DNA of 64,000 bases from Candidatus Methylomirabilota bacterium (GTDB taxonomy: Bacteria; Methylomirabilota; Methylomirabilia; Methylomirabilales; Methylomirabilaceae), in assembly GCA_003104975.1 (NCBI GenBank), contig PQAM01000018.1, positions 62,001 through 126,000 on the forward strand, written 5' to 3'. Below, piece by piece: positions 27,962-37,323 of this stretch; position 1 is the first letter of the stretch; every line of letters begins with the position of its first letter. The notes beneath the pieces are model-generated. The model worked only from the letters and a program-made list of their open reading frames with translations. It had not been told where the DNA came from and made no database searches. The translations under genes and the position numbers were made by a program.

Positions 27962-29305
27962 TCATCGTCCCATCCCGAGGTATTCGAATCCCATCGCCGT
28001 CATCTGTTGTCGATCGAACAGATTGCGCCCATCCAGCAGTATGGGTCGCCGCATCAGGCCTCTCACCCGAGTCAGGTCAAGGTCGGCAAACTCTTTCCAC
28101 TCTGTCGCCACCACCAACGCATCGGCGCCGGTAGCCGCCTCATACGGATCCTGGCAATAGGTGAGTGTGGGAAGTTGGCGCCGCACCCGTTCCATCGCCT
28201 TCGGGTCGTAGGCCTTGACGACCGCACCCTCCGCCAGAAGCCGATTGATCAGGGCCAGTGCGGGGGAGTACCGCACATCGTCCGTCTCCGGCTTGAACGC
28301 GAGCCCCCATACGCCGACAGTCTTATCCTTGAGGATCCAGAGCTGATCCTTAAGTTTCCTGACAGCTTGTGAGATCCTGGATTGATTAATCCGGTCAATC
28401 TCTCGAAGCAGACCAAAATCGTACCCATATTTCTCCGCAATCTTGACAAACGCCTGCAGATCCTTCGGAAAGCAGAACCCCCCAAAGCCGAGTCCTGCCT
28501 TTAAAAAGCTGCGCCCGATCCGTCGATCAAGCCCCATCCCCTGCGCCACCAGCTCGACATCGGCGCCGACCAGCTCGCACAGATCCGCCACGCTGTTGAT
28601 GAAGGAGATCTTTGTGGCCAGAAATGAGTTCGAGGCGTGTTTGATCAATTCGGCGCTCGTGATGTCGGTCACCAGAAACGGAACGGGCCCCGTCTCAGCG
28701 CACCTGCTGTGAATCGGACACGTGAAGGTGCGGTTCACAATCGGCTCATACAGCTCCCGCAACAGCCGCTCTGCCCGGGGGTGCTCGACGCCCACTACGA
28801 TCCTGTCGGGATGCAGGAAATCCTCGACGGCGGAGCCTTCCCGAAGGAACTCGGGATTGGAGGCGACGTCGAACCGTATCTCCTTATCCCCCTTATACAC
28901 CTGGAGCGTCTTCTCGATCCACATGCCCGTTTGTACGGGTACCGTGCTCTTCTCGACTACCAGCTTGTGACCGGACGCCAGCTCGCCGATCCGGCGCGCC
29001 ACCTGCTCGACCGACGAGAGATCGGCATCCCCGTCTTCCAGCGGCGGCGTCCCCACACAGATAAAGATAACCGTTGCCGCCCCGATCCCTTCCTGCAGGT
29101 CGGTGGTGAAGAAGAGCCGACCCGCCTGCCGGTTCCGCACAATCAGGTGATCAAGACCGGGCTCAAAGATGGGCATCTGCCCGTGTTGCAGGCCCGCAAT
29201 CTTGTCGACGTCGTCATCCACGCAGACGACTCGGTGACCTACCTCTGCGAAACAGGCCCCGGTCACAAGGCCGACGTATCCGGTTCCGACAATACAAATG
29301 TCCAC
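27962..29305 (-). CDS. ugd: UDP-glucose 6-dehydrogenase
   Basis: 447 residues. N-terminal Rossmann fold [30 protein letters not shown], and catalytic cysteine in [15 protein letters not shown]-terminal domain with [16 protein letters not shown]. It oxidises UDP-glucose to UDP-glucuronate in two NAD-dependent steps. Start GTG 29305 overlaps the manC stop as TAGTG, with GGGGGG about 9 bases upstream. It feeds the uxs gene downstream. Confidence 0.95.
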   Translation of the reverse strand: MDICIVGTGYVGLVTGACFAEVGHRVVCVDDDVDKIAGLQHGQMPIFEPGLDHLIVRNRQAGRLFFTTDLQEGIGAATVIFICVGTPPLEDGDADLSSVEQVARRIGELASGHKLVVEKSTVPVQTGMWIEKTLQVYKGDKEIRFDVASNPEFLREGSAVEDFLHPDRIVVGVEHPRAERLLRELYEPIVNRTFTCPIHSRCAETGPVPFLVTDITSAELIKHASNSFLATKISFINSVADLCELVGADVELVAQGMGLDRRIGRSFLKAGLGFGGFCFPKDLQAFVKIAEKYGYDFGLLREIDRINQSRISQAVRKLKDQLWILKDKTVGVWGLAFKPETDDVRYSPALALINRLLAEGAVVKAYDPKAMERVRRQLPTLTYCQDPYEAATGADALVVATEWKEFADLDLTRVRGLMRRPILLDGRNLFDRQQMTAMGFEYLGMGR

Positions 29306-30381
29306 TAGGAACGCCCCCCGCCCAGCTTTCTGACGTCCTGAGCCCGTCCCTTTGGACACACAAGGACGCCGTTATGGGATGCGACCACAATGATCTCCGA
29401 CAGTCCGATCACGGCGACCGGCAGCCCGGCGGAGACGACCACCGAGCGGCTGGTATCCACCAGTTGCGTCTGACCCACAGTCACGTTACCGCTATCGTCT
29501 ACAGGTTGTACCCGAGCCAATGCATCCCACGCCCCCAGATCATCCCAGGCGAAATCGGCCCTGACCATCACAATCCCGCTCTCTATCCGCTCCAACACGC
29601 CGTAGTCTACCGACTGCCGTTGAAAGGCGCTGTACTCGCGGGCCAGCGTCTCCCGCACCCCCCACGCCTCGCGAATGCGGCACAGGCCGGCCCACAGGTC
29701 GGGCATATACCGGGCAATCAGACTCTGGATGGCGCGATTATGCCAGAGGAAGATGCCGCTGTTCCAGTAGTGCAACCCGCCTGTGACCAGGCGCTCGGCC
29801 GTAGGCCGATCGGGTTTCTCAAGGAATCGACGAATATAGAACGCATCGGAGATTGCGGACAGCGACTCCCCGACCTCCAGATATCCGTATCCGGTCTCCG
29901 GTCTGGCAGGAGGGACTCCGATCATCACGACCCGGTCCGGATGCGACGCGAGCAGCCCACAAGCCCGCCGCAAGGTCGCTATAAATGTCTCATCGTCCGA
30001 CACATAGTGATCGGCCGGCAGGGCGATCATCAGAGCGTCCGGGTCGAGCCGCTCAAGCAGCAATGAGGCCAACCCGATCGCGGCCGCGGTGTCTCTGCCC
30101 TGCGGTTCGAGCACAAGATTGGCTGCGGGAAGTTCCGGGAGCTGCGACCGCACCAGCTCGGCATGCGTCTGGCCGACCACGACGGCGATCTGGGACCACG
30201 GCAGCAGTCGCCGCATCCGTCGGACCGTCGCCTGCAACAACGACTCGCTTCCGACCAGGCGAAGAAAGGCCTTGGGCCGGACATCTGTGCTGATCGGCCA
30301 GAAGCGCTCGCCCCTGCCGCCGGCAAGCACTACCGCGTAGACGGATGGAACGCTCCGGTCACTCTCCGTCGCCTCGCCCAT
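29305..30381 (-). CDS. manC: Mannose-1-phosphate guanylyltransferase
   Basis: 358 residues. Nucleotidyltransferase signature VVLAGGRGERFWPIS, PKAFLRLVG, LEPQGRDTAAAIGLAS, ALPADHYV and RFLEKPD. It makes GDP-mannose from mannose-1-phosphate and GTP. The usual type II enzyme is fused to a cupin phosphomannose isomerase domain; here that domain is a separate upstream gene that overlaps this one by 23 bases. ATG 30381 has AGG at 6 bases; ATG 30387 is possible. Confidence 0.92.
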   Translation of the reverse strand: MGEATESDRSVPSVYAVVLAGGRGERFWPISTDVRPKAFLRLVGSESLLQATVRRMRRLLPWSQIAVVVGQTHAELVRSQLPELPAANLVLEPQGRDTAAAIGLASLLLERLDPDALMIALPADHYVSDDETFIATLRRACGLLASHPDRVVMIGVPPARPETGYGYLEVGESLSAISDAFYIRRFLEKPDRPTAERLVTGGLHYWNSGIFLWHNRAIQSLIARYMPDLWAGLCRIREAWGVRETLAREYSAFQRQSVDYGVLERIESGIVMVRADFAWDDLGAWDALARVQPVDDSGNVTVGQTQLVDTSRSVVVSAGLPVAVIGLSEIIVVASHNGVLVCPKGRAQDVRKLGGGRS

Positions 30382-30718
30382 AATCATCCTGGAATCGGAC
30401 AATATCGTCCTCGCCAAGGTAGCGGCCGTTTTGAATTTCAATGATGACAAGGGGCTCCGGCCCCGGGTTCTCGATCCGGTGAGCGACCCCTGCCGGCACA
30501 AATGTCGATTCCTGGGCACCGATGATCGAGGCGCGCTCGCCAATAACGATTTTCGCTGTACCGGCCACGATCACCCAATGTTCACTGCGATGAGTGTGGC
30601 ACTGCAGACTCAACCGATGGCCCGGATTGACCTCAATCCGTTTCACCTTGTACCCGTTCCCCTCCTCAAGGACCGTCCAGCCGCCCCAGGGGCGTATTCC
30701 GGTCAGCGCTGTAGGCAT
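30359..30718 (-). CDS. Cupin, phosphomannose-isomerase type II C-terminal-like
   Basis: 119 residues, single cupin. WGGWTVLEEGNGYKVKRIEV, metal-site motif QCHTHRSEHWVIVAGTA, second motif FVPAGVAHRIENPG and IIEIQNGRYLGEDDIVRFQD are exactly those of the C-terminal isomerase domain of bifunctional ManC/AlgA enzymes. It is expected to interconvert fructose-6-phosphate and mannose-6-phosphate. It overlaps manC by 23 bases and precedes it, the reverse of the fused domain order. ATG 30718 has a GGAAAGAGG SD. Confidence 0.88.
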   Translation of the reverse strand: MPTALTGIRPWGGWTVLEEGNGYKVKRIEVNPGHRLSLQCHTHRSEHWVIVAGTAKIVIGERASIIGAQESTFVPAGVAHRIENPGPEPLVIIEIQNGRYLGEDDIVRFQDDYGRGDGE

Positions 30719-30842
30719 ATCCTCTTTCCCTGCGGTGCAGCGGCACACCCGCAATGAACAACAACCGATCGCGGGGCAACGGTTGTTGCGGGCCGGTCAC
30801 TACTGAGCGGGCTCTACCGCGGGCCGTATCACCATCGTGACG

Positions 30843-31865
30843 TTACGGTAAGGCACACGAAAGATCTCCATAGGTTCTGCGGTAATGCTCCCGGTACTGA
30901 CCCCCTTTGACGCGGGTCCACCAGGTCGTATGGTGCTGATACCAACGGACCGTCTCCTCAAGCCCGGTCTCAAAAGGAATTCGGGGCTTCCAACCCTGGG
31001 TCCGCTCAATCTTGGCGGTATCAAGGGCATACCGCCGATCGTGGCCAAGGCGGTCTTTCACGCGCGTAATCAACGCCTCAGGTTTGCCAAGCGCGCTCAG
31101 GATGAGCCGCGCCACATCGATGTTGGGCCGCTCGCAGTGACCGCCGATATTGTAGATCTCTCCGGCAACCCCGCGCCTGAGAACCAGGGCCAGCGCCTCA
31201 CAATGGTCCTGTACGTGTATCCAATCGCGGACGTGAAGGCCGTCGCCATACAATGGGAGCGGCTCATCGGCAAGGGCGTTGGTGATAAACAGCGGGATAA
31301 ACTTTTCCGGAAACTGGTGGGGGCCATAGTTATTGGAGCTCCGAGTGATGATGACCGGCAACCCGTAGGTGCGAAAGTAGGCCGAGGCCAGAAGGTCCGC
31401 CGCCGCCTTACTGGCCGCATAGGGACTGTTGGGATGCAGAGGGCTCTCTTCGGTAAAGTAACCGGATGGTCCCAAGGAACCGTACACCTCGTCGGTAGAC
31501 ACCTGCAGCATTCTGGGGATACTGTGCCGGCGACACGCCTCCAGCAGGGTGTGCGTCCCGACCGCATTGGTCTCCGTAAACGCCCTCGCATCCTGGATAC
31601 TTCGATCCACGTGCGATTCCGCTGCCAGGTTGATCAGCGCATCAAACCCTTGCCCTGCCAGTTCGTCCACCAATCGGTCATCGCAGATACTCCCCCTGAC
31701 AAACCGGTATCGCGGATCGTCCTCAACGTCGGCCAGGTTTTCAAGATTGCCCGCATAGGTCAGCTTGTCGAGATTGACGATACGACAGGCCGTATCCGTC
31801 GCCAGCAGATGGCGTACGAGGTTCGACCCGATAAACCCGGCCCCGCCGGTCACGAGGATTCGCAC
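30843..31865 (-). CDS. rfbB: dTDP-glucose 4,6-dehydratase
   Basis: 340 residues. TGGAGFIGSNLVRHLL (NAD), AAESHVDRSI, STDEVYGSLG, Y-x3-K in YAASKAAADLL and TRSSNNYGPHQFPEKFIP are signature motifs of RmlB. It makes dTDP-4-keto-6-deoxyglucose. GTG 31865 follows the stop of the 3,5-epimerase-like gene by 2 bases. The rfbA product upstream supplies dTDP-glucose. No rfbD reductase is in the window, so the final sugar may not be rhamnose. Confidence 0.95.
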   Translation of the reverse strand: MRILVTGGAGFIGSNLVRHLLATDTACRIVNLDKLTYAGNLENLADVEDDPRYRFVRGSICDDRLVDELAGQGFDALINLAAESHVDRSIQDARAFTETNAVGTHTLLEACRRHSIPRMLQVSTDEVYGSLGPSGYFTEESPLHPNSPYAASKAAADLLASAYFRTYGLPVIITRSSNNYGPHQFPEKFIPLFITNALADEPLPLYGDGLHVRDWIHVQDHCEALALVLRRGVAGEIYNIGGHCERPNIDVARLILSALGKPEALITRVKDRLGHDRRYALDTAKIERTQGWKPRIPFETGLEETVRWYQHHTTWWTRVKGGQYREHYRRTYGDLSCALP

Positions 31866-31867
31866 GG

Positions 31868-32329
31868 TCAACCCAGCCTTACCGCCCAATCGTACGGAAT
31901 ATCCGGACTATCGGGGGGAATTCGAAATTCATCAGGCTCTTGATAGTTGTAGAGCTCGGTCGGAAAATTCACGATCGCCGACATCCGATCACCTACCGCC
32001 TTGTACCCGTGGATCACCAGGGGTGGGATCTTTACCAGCATCGGGTTCTGCTCGCCGATGAAGAACTCGTTGATGCGGCCTTTCGTGGGCGAGTCGTCGC
32101 GGGCATCAAACAAGACGACCTTGGACATGCCCAGGACGCCGACAAAGTGGTCGGTCTGTTTCTTGTGATAATGCCATCCCTTCACCACGCCCGGATAGGC
32201 GGCCGTAATATAGGCCTGTCCGAATCGCTCAAACTCTTCCCAGTCGCTGCGCAACATCTCTGTCAGGAATCCCCGCTCATCGGGGACCCTGCGCAACTGC
32301 CTGGTCTTAACGCCGTCAATAAGGTTCAT
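31868..32329 (-). CDS. dTDP-4-dehydrorhamnose 3,5-epimerase-like cupin
   Basis: 153 residues, RmlC-type cupin but shorter than RmlC (about 180). GVVKGWHYHKKQTDHFVGVL carries the probable catalytic histidine region; RGFLTEMLRSD and PPLVIHGYKAVGD are also visible. It may be a 3- or 3,5-epimerase acting on the RfbB product; the exact reaction is not certain because the canonical RmlC motif GLHYQ is replaced. It lies 2 bases before rfbB. Confidence 0.8.
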   Translation of the reverse strand: MNLIDGVKTRQLRRVPDERGFLTEMLRSDWEEFERFGQAYITAAYPGVVKGWHYHKKQTDHFVGVLGMSKVVLFDARDDSPTKGRINEFFIGEQNPMLVKIPPLVIHGYKAVGDRMSAIVNFPTELYNYQEPDEFRIPPDSPDIPYDWAVRLG

Positions 32330-32337
32330 CCGTCCCC

Positions 32338-32386
32338 ACGCCCTGCACCCAACACCCTACACCCTGTTTTTCTGTCTCTTACTTCG
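32338..32386. repeat. Family B repeat, short copy
   Basis: CGCCCTGCACCCAACACCCT then ACACCCTG, between rfbA and the epimerase-like gene, followed by TTTTTCTGTCTCTTAC. Same CACCCTACACCCT style as other copies. Confidence 0.55.
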
Positions 32387-32393
32387 CGTACCC

Positions 32394-33458
32394 TCAGACC
32401 AACCCCACCTGGCTGCTGTCCCCCAGCATCAGGCGGTAGGCCTTCGGTTTCCCATCGGACCGGAAGACCTCAACGTTTTTTCCGATAAGACTATCCTCCA
32501 ATCGCCCATCGATATCCGTAATCCGACACTGGTCAAGAATGATGCTGTGTTCGATCTCGCTATTGCGAACGAGCGTATCGTGGTAGATCGACGTGAACGG
32601 TCCGATGTAGGAGCTGATAATCTGACAGCGCTTACCGATGATGACGGGGCCTCGTATCGTGCTGGCGGTGACGTTGGCCCCCTCCTCGACGATGACCTTG
32701 CCGATCAGGTTGGAGGCGCCATCAACATCCCCTTCCACCCGAGGGGTAATCGCCTCCAGCATGATCCGATTGGCCTCGAGCATATCCTCCAGTTTCCCGG
32801 TATCTTTCCACCAGCCGCTGATCACGTGAGGATGGACCCGGTATCCGTTATCGATCAGAAACTGAATGGCATCGGTAATTTCCAACTCGCCGCGGTATGA
32901 GGGGTGAATTGCGTTGACCGCCCGGAAGATCGTGCGATCGAACATATAGACGCCGACCAGCGCCAGGTCGCTCTTGGGGTGTGCCGGCTTCTCCTCCAGG
33001 GAGATGATCCGCCCATGTTGCAATTCCGCCACGCCGAACCGCTGCGGGTCGCGAACCTTCGCCAGGAGGATGTGCGAGTTGGCACCTAACCGCGTAAACT
33101 CTTCAACTAACGAACAGATTCCATCCTTGACGAGGTTATCCCCCAGATACATCACGAACGGGTCAATCCCCAGAAACGGTTCGGCGATCTTGACCGCATG
33201 GGCCAGCCCGAGCGGCGCCTCTTGTTCGATGTAGGTCACGTCGAGGCCCCATGGCGCCCCATCCCCCACCGCGCCCCGAATCTCCTGCCTGGTGTCGCCC
33301 ACCACGATCCCAACCTGCTGGATCTTCGCCTCCGCCATGGCTTCCAGCGCGTAGAACAGGATCGGTTTATTGGCGACAGGAACGAGTTGTTTGGCGCTCG
33401 TATGGGTAATCGGACGCAGGCGGGTCCCTTTGCCTCCGCTCAAGATCAAAGCCTTCAC
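32394..33458 (-). CDS. rfbA: Glucose-1-phosphate thymidylyltransferase, long form
   Basis: 354 residues. Nucleotidyltransferase LILSGGKGTRLRPITHTSAK, EAPLGLAHAVKIAEPFLG, GDNLVKDGI, EEKPAHPKSDLALVGVYMFD; then a C-terminal left-handed beta-helix (about 245-350, repeats such as GKVIVEEGANVTASTIRGPV). This long class (RmlA-long/StrD-like) makes dTDP-glucose for antibiotic or surface deoxysugars. It starts the dTDP-sugar unit rfbA-epimerase-rfbB. Confidence 0.93.
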   Translation of the reverse strand: MKALILSGGKGTRLRPITHTSAKQLVPVANKPILFYALEAMAEAKIQQVGIVVGDTRQEIRGAVGDGAPWGLDVTYIEQEAPLGLAHAVKIAEPFLGIDPFVMYLGDNLVKDGICSLVEEFTRLGANSHILLAKVRDPQRFGVAELQHGRIISLEEKPAHPKSDLALVGVYMFDRTIFRAVNAIHPSYRGELEITDAIQFLIDNGYRVHPHVISGWWKDTGKLEDMLEANRIMLEAITPRVEGDVDGASNLIGKVIVEEGANVTASTIRGPVIIGKRCQIISSYIGPFTSIYHDTLVRNSEIEHSIILDQCRITDIDGRLEDSLIGKNVEVFRSDGKPKAYRLMLGDSSQVGLV

Positions 33459-33773
33459 AGCATGTCCTTACTGAAGCTCGGCACTATTCCGATCTATGGG
33501 CCAATGCGCAGCTCGATCTGCAGATGTCGACGTCCCAACCGGCAAGCAGATGTCATGGGTGGTGTAAGTTGAAAGGAATTGTACGGAAGGATCCTCGGGT
33601 TGTCAAATTCGAAATCGCCTGCCGACTCAGCCGTTACCTGTGCTTGCCGGGTACAGCACAAACCGCGACGGCGCCGGACAGGACACCCCCCCTTCGTCCT
33701 GATCCGGACGACGGTCTATCCGGCAATAACTTTCCCTTGACGGCGCTGAAGGAGGACGGCTAAAGTTCTATTC
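33459..33773. other. Divergent intergenic region between rfbA and the NtrB-type kinase
   Basis: 315 bases. I see no gene I can support. A GGAGG (33751-33755) lies 18 bases before the kinase ATG, too far for an ideal SD. No clear sigma-70 or sigma-54 promoter or repeat family was recognised. Confidence 0.5.
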
Positions 33774-35312
33774 ATGAAGTTTCAACGCAAGTTGCTGCTC
33801 GGTTTCGCGCTCATGGTGCTCCCGGTGCTCCTGATCGGCGCGCAGGCCGTCTGGAACAACCGGGAGGAACGAGCAGCCCTCAGCGCGCTCGGCGAAAGCA
33901 TGGCCCGAACCCGGACCTATGCCGAACTCGAAACAGTCCTGTTCCGCCAGAGCCGTCAAGTCTGGGGATTTCTGACCGGAATCGACCCTGAGGCGCAGGC
34001 GGAGTTCTTTCGACTGGAAACGGACATCGCGGAACGGCTTCGCCGGTGGAGGCTGACGCTCGCGCCTGATGAAGCGGATCTCGCCACCGGCGTTGAGCAG
34101 CTTCACGCCCAGATGTTCGACGTCGGCAGGCGTATCATCTCCCTGTACCAGGCCGGGCAGCACAAGGCCGCGCTCACCTTGGCCAACACGGAGTTGAAGG
34201 GCCGCCTGCTCCCTGCCCTCAGCGCAAAGAATAAGGAGGTGTACGGCGCGGCCCGCGCCCACAGCCTGCAGCGGGCCTATACCAGGCTCGAGGAGATCCT
34301 GCGGGCCGAACAGAACCTGCTGCTGCTGATCCTCCTGCTGTCCCTGGTCCTGGGGATCGCCGCCTCGATCCTCATCTCCAGAGGGCTGGCGCGTCCGATC
34401 CACCAGCTCAAGGCGGCGATGGAGGTGGTGGGGGCCGGTCATCTCGATCACGAGATCGCCGTCCGCTCAAGAGATGAGATCGGCGAGTTGGCCCGGACGT
34501 TCGCCGGGATGACCGAGAACCTGAAGCGTTCCCATGAGGCGATGGCCCGCCTCAATCACGAATTGGAGGCCAAGATCAAGAAACTGGAAGAGACCCAGGC
34601 GCAACTCATTCAATCGGAGAAATTAGCCTCGATCGGCGAGATGTCCGCCGCGGTGGCCCACGGTCTGCGCAACCCCCTGGCGAGTCTGCGCGCGGCGGCC
34701 CAAGTGACTCTTCGTCATGTGGCCGACAACTCGGTGGCACAAGCACATCTCAAGATGGTGATCGCCGAGGTAGACCGCCTGGATCGCCGGATCACCCACC
34801 TGCTTGCGTTCTCTCGACCCGGACGTTTCCGTCCCCTGTCGGAACAGCCGTCCAGGCTGATTGACGGCGTATTGCCCACCGTTGCCGGATCGATCAAGGA
34901 TCACGGTATCCGACTTGAGCGTAACCTGCCGAGCCATCTCCCGGACGTCTACGTCGATCCGATCCAGGTAGAGCAGGCGCTTGGCGAGATCATCTCCAAC
35001 GCCCTGGACGCGATGCCTGAGGGCGGGTCGCTCACGATTCGCGGACGCTACCAACCCGCACACGACAACGCGGGATCGGTCGTCGTTGAGATCACCGACA
35101 CCGGCGGCGGGATCGCCCCACAGATTCTTCCGTCGGTCTGCGATCCATTTTTCACGACACGGGCAGAAGGCACCGGTCTTGGCCTCGCCATCGCGAAACG
35201 GTATGTGGCGCAGAATGGCGGACAGTTGGATATCGCCAGCAGGCCTGGCGTCGGAACCACGGTGAGCATTACGTTGCCCGTCTCATCGGGCGACCGGGAC
35301 AGTACGATATGA
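33774..35312 (+). CDS. Membrane sensor histidine kinase (NtrB/AtoS-like)
   Basis: 512 residues: TM1 (about 8-25), a periplasmic four-helix-type domain (about 30-180), TM2 (about 182-203), HAMP (205-257), coiled coil, HisKA with the H-box VAHGLRNPLASLRAAAQ, and HATPase (about 395-505) with N-box EIISNALDAMPEGG, DTGGGI and GTGLGLAIAKR. The H-box has Gly where most kinases have Glu after the phospho-His. It overlaps the NtrC-type regulator gene as ATGA and is its partner. The signal is unknown. Confidence 0.92.
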   Translation: MKFQRKLLLGFALMVLPVLLIGAQAVWNNREERAALSALGESMARTRTYAELETVLFRQSRQVWGFLTGIDPEAQAEFFRLETDIAERLRRWRLTLAPDEADLATGVEQLHAQMFDVGRRIISLYQAGQHKAALTLANTELKGRLLPALSAKNKEVYGAARAHSLQRAYTRLEEILRAEQNLLLLILLLSLVLGIAASILISRGLARPIHQLKAAMEVVGAGHLDHEIAVRSRDEIGELARTFAGMTENLKRSHEAMARLNHELEAKIKKLEETQAQLIQSEKLASIGEMSAAVAHGLRNPLASLRAAAQVTLRHVADNSVAQAHLKMVIAEVDRLDRRITHLLAFSRPGRFRPLSEQPSRLIDGVLPTVAGSIKDHGIRLERNLPSHLPDVYVDPIQVEQALGEIISNALDAMPEGGSLTIRGRYQPAHDNAGSVVVEITDTGGGIAPQILPSVCDPFFTTRAEGTGLGLAIAKRYVAQNGGQLDIASRPGVGTTVSITLPVSSGDRDSTI

Positions 35313-36703
35313 ACCCCTCGACGCTGTTGATCGTCGACGACGAGCGCACCCTCGCCCGCTCGATTAAACTGTTCATGACCGAGCAGGGGTACGAGACCGA
35401 GGTCGCCGACAACGCCGATGCCGCGCTTGAGCTCTTGGACCGCCTCCGCCCCGACCTGATCTTCCTCGACGTCTGCCTGCCGGGTCAAAACGGTATGGAG
35501 CTGTTGCGCAGAATCAAAGAGTTCGACCGGAATATTGCCGTCATTATGATGACCGCGTACGGTTCCATCGAAGGGGCGGTGGAGGCGGTCAAGCTGGGGG
35601 CGTTCGACTACATCAAAAAACCGGTCGATCTGGACGAGTTGAAGCTGCTGGCCGACCGGGCGTGCGCAAGCGCGCGGCTGCAACAGGAGCTCTCCTACTA
35701 TCGGGAACGGGAGACGCGCGAGATTCCCTTCATGGGGATTATCGGCAAATGCGACGCGATCCGCGAGATCATCGCCAGGGTTACGCAGATCGCCGCGCTG
35801 GAGGACTCGCCCCCGATTCTCATTGCCGGAGAGACGGGAACCGGAAAAGGGTTGGTGGCGCGCACCCTGCACCGTCACAGCCGGCGGGCGTCGCGCGCCT
35901 TCATCGAGGTCAACTGCACGGCGCTCCCCGCTACGCTGATGGAGGCGGAACTGTTCGGGTACGAACGCGGGGCATTTACTGATGCGAAGGAATCGAAGAT
36001 GGGGCTCTTCGAGGCCGCCGATGAGGGCTTCCTCTACCTGGACGAGGTGGGGGATCTCGAACTCCCTCTCCAGGGGAAGCTGCTTCGCGCCGTCGAGGAG
36101 CGGGTCATCCGCCGGGTCGGGGGGTTGCGGGATCGACGGGTGGACGTCACCATCGTCGCCGCCACCCATCGGGATCTCGACACCGAGGTCAAGGCCACCC
36201 GATTCAGGAAGGACCTCTACTATCGGCTGGCCGTCATCACCATCGATCTGCCGCCGTTGCGCGAGCGCGGCGAGGATATCCTGCTGCTCGCCGGCCATTT
36301 CCTGGATACGTTCAATGCGAAGTACGGGAAGACGATCCTCGCCATCGACGACCGGGCCGCCCGCACCCTCATGGACTATCCCTGGCCCGGCAATATCCGG
36401 GAACTGAGCCATGTCATCGAGCGGGCCGTCCTGTGGAGTCATGGTGATCGGCTGTCGGTCGACCAACTCTCCCTGACCCCCCACTCGCCGCCGAACAGGC
36501 CGGCAGATCCGACACCGGCGACGAGTCTGACGTATGGCGCGCTTTCGCCGGAGGGAATCGACCTGGCGGCGTGGGAACGCTCGCTGGTCGAGCAGGCGTT
36601 ACGAGCCAGCGGCGGCAATCAGACAAAGGCGGCCAGGCTGCTTGGCCTCAGCCGAGACACCCTCCGCTATCGACTGAAGAAGTTCGGCCTCTCCAGGCCC
36701 TGA
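35309..36703 (+). CDS. NtrC-type sigma-54-dependent response regulator
   Basis: 464 residues: receiver (phospho-Asp in LIFLDVCLPG), AAA+ domain with Walker A GETGTGKG, loop 1 GAFTDA instead of the canonical GAFTGA, Walker B FLYLDEVGD, sensor and R-finger segment RFRKDLYYRLAV, then Fis HTH (about 425-460, NQTKAARLLGLSRDTLRYRL). It activates RNA polymerase-sigma-54 when phosphorylated by the overlapping kinase. Targets are unknown; the adjacent permease gene is a candidate but no -24/-12 site was seen there. Confidence 0.94.
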   Translation: MNPSTLLIVDDERTLARSIKLFMTEQGYETEVADNADAALELLDRLRPDLIFLDVCLPGQNGMELLRRIKEFDRNIAVIMMTAYGSIEGAVEAVKLGAFDYIKKPVDLDELKLLADRACASARLQQELSYYRERETREIPFMGIIGKCDAIREIIARVTQIAALEDSPPILIAGETGTGKGLVARTLHRHSRRASRAFIEVNCTALPATLMEAELFGYERGAFTDAKESKMGLFEAADEGFLYLDEVGDLELPLQGKLLRAVEERVIRRVGGLRDRRVDVTIVAATHRDLDTEVKATRFRKDLYYRLAVITIDLPPLRERGEDILLLAGHFLDTFNAKYGKTILAIDDRAARTLMDYPWPGNIRELSHVIERAVLWSHGDRLSVDQLSLTPHSPPNRPADPTPATSLTYGALSPEGIDLAAWERSLVEQALRASGGNQTKAARLLGLSRDTLRYRLKKFGLSRP

Positions 36704-36775
36704 GTCGTCATCGGGCGGTCGATCACGAGAGGATTTGTGGCAGGCACACCGACTCCGCCAAAAAGGAAAAAGACC

Positions 36776-37279
36776 ATGGATACCGACGTCCTTATCATGG
36801 GGGGTCTCACCATCCTGGTCGCCGTGTTGGCCTTTACCAAAGGCAGGGATCTGCCGCTGCGGGGCCTGCAGACCGGATTAGGGCTGCTCCGGGAGGTCTG
36901 GCTGCCGCTGCTGTTCGGCTTCTGTCTGGCCGGCCTCTTTGAGGTAGTCGTCCCCAGAGAGTTACTGGTCAAATGGATGGGCGCGGAGTCGGGCGTCAAG
37001 GGCATCCTCATCGGGTGGCTGGTGGGCCTGCTGATGCCGGGCGGACCGTACGTCGTTTTCCCTCTGACCGCATCGCTGTTGAGGGACGGCATCGGGGTCG
37101 GGCCATTACTCACTTTCATCACCGCAAAGTTGCTTCTCTCGCCGATCCGATTGTTCACGTGGGAGATTCCCTTCCTCGGGTGGGCCTTTGTCACGGCCAG
37201 AACGGTTCCGAGTCTGCTCCTCCCCCCGATCGTCGGCCTCATCGGCCAGCGCCTGTACTCCCTGTTTCCACGATTGTAA
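36776..37279 (+). CDS. Half-size permease (ArsP_1 / DUF318-like)
   Basis: 167 residues, about four or five membrane segments. The conserved LLMPGGPYVVFPLTASLLRD and FITAKLLLSPIRL resemble the DUF318/ArsP_1 (YraQ) permease family, full members of which have about 300-350 residues with two such halves. A single half suggests homodimerisation. The substrate is unknown; relatives export organoarsenicals or are found near metal genes. ATG 36776 has AAGGAAA upstream; ATG-like codons from 36737 are upstream in frame. It sits 72 bases after the NtrC-type regulator. Confidence 0.7.
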   Translation: MDTDVLIMGGLTILVAVLAFTKGRDLPLRGLQTGLGLLREVWLPLLFGFCLAGLFEVVVPRELLVKWMGAESGVKGILIGWLVGLLMPGGPYVVFPLTASLLRDGIGVGPLLTFITAKLLLSPIRLFTWEIPFLGWAFVTARTVPSLLLPPIVGLIGQRLYSLFPRL

Positions 37280-37323
37280 CCTCTCAATGGGCTGTGAGGC
37301 TTAATGGGAGGGAATTCGACCGC

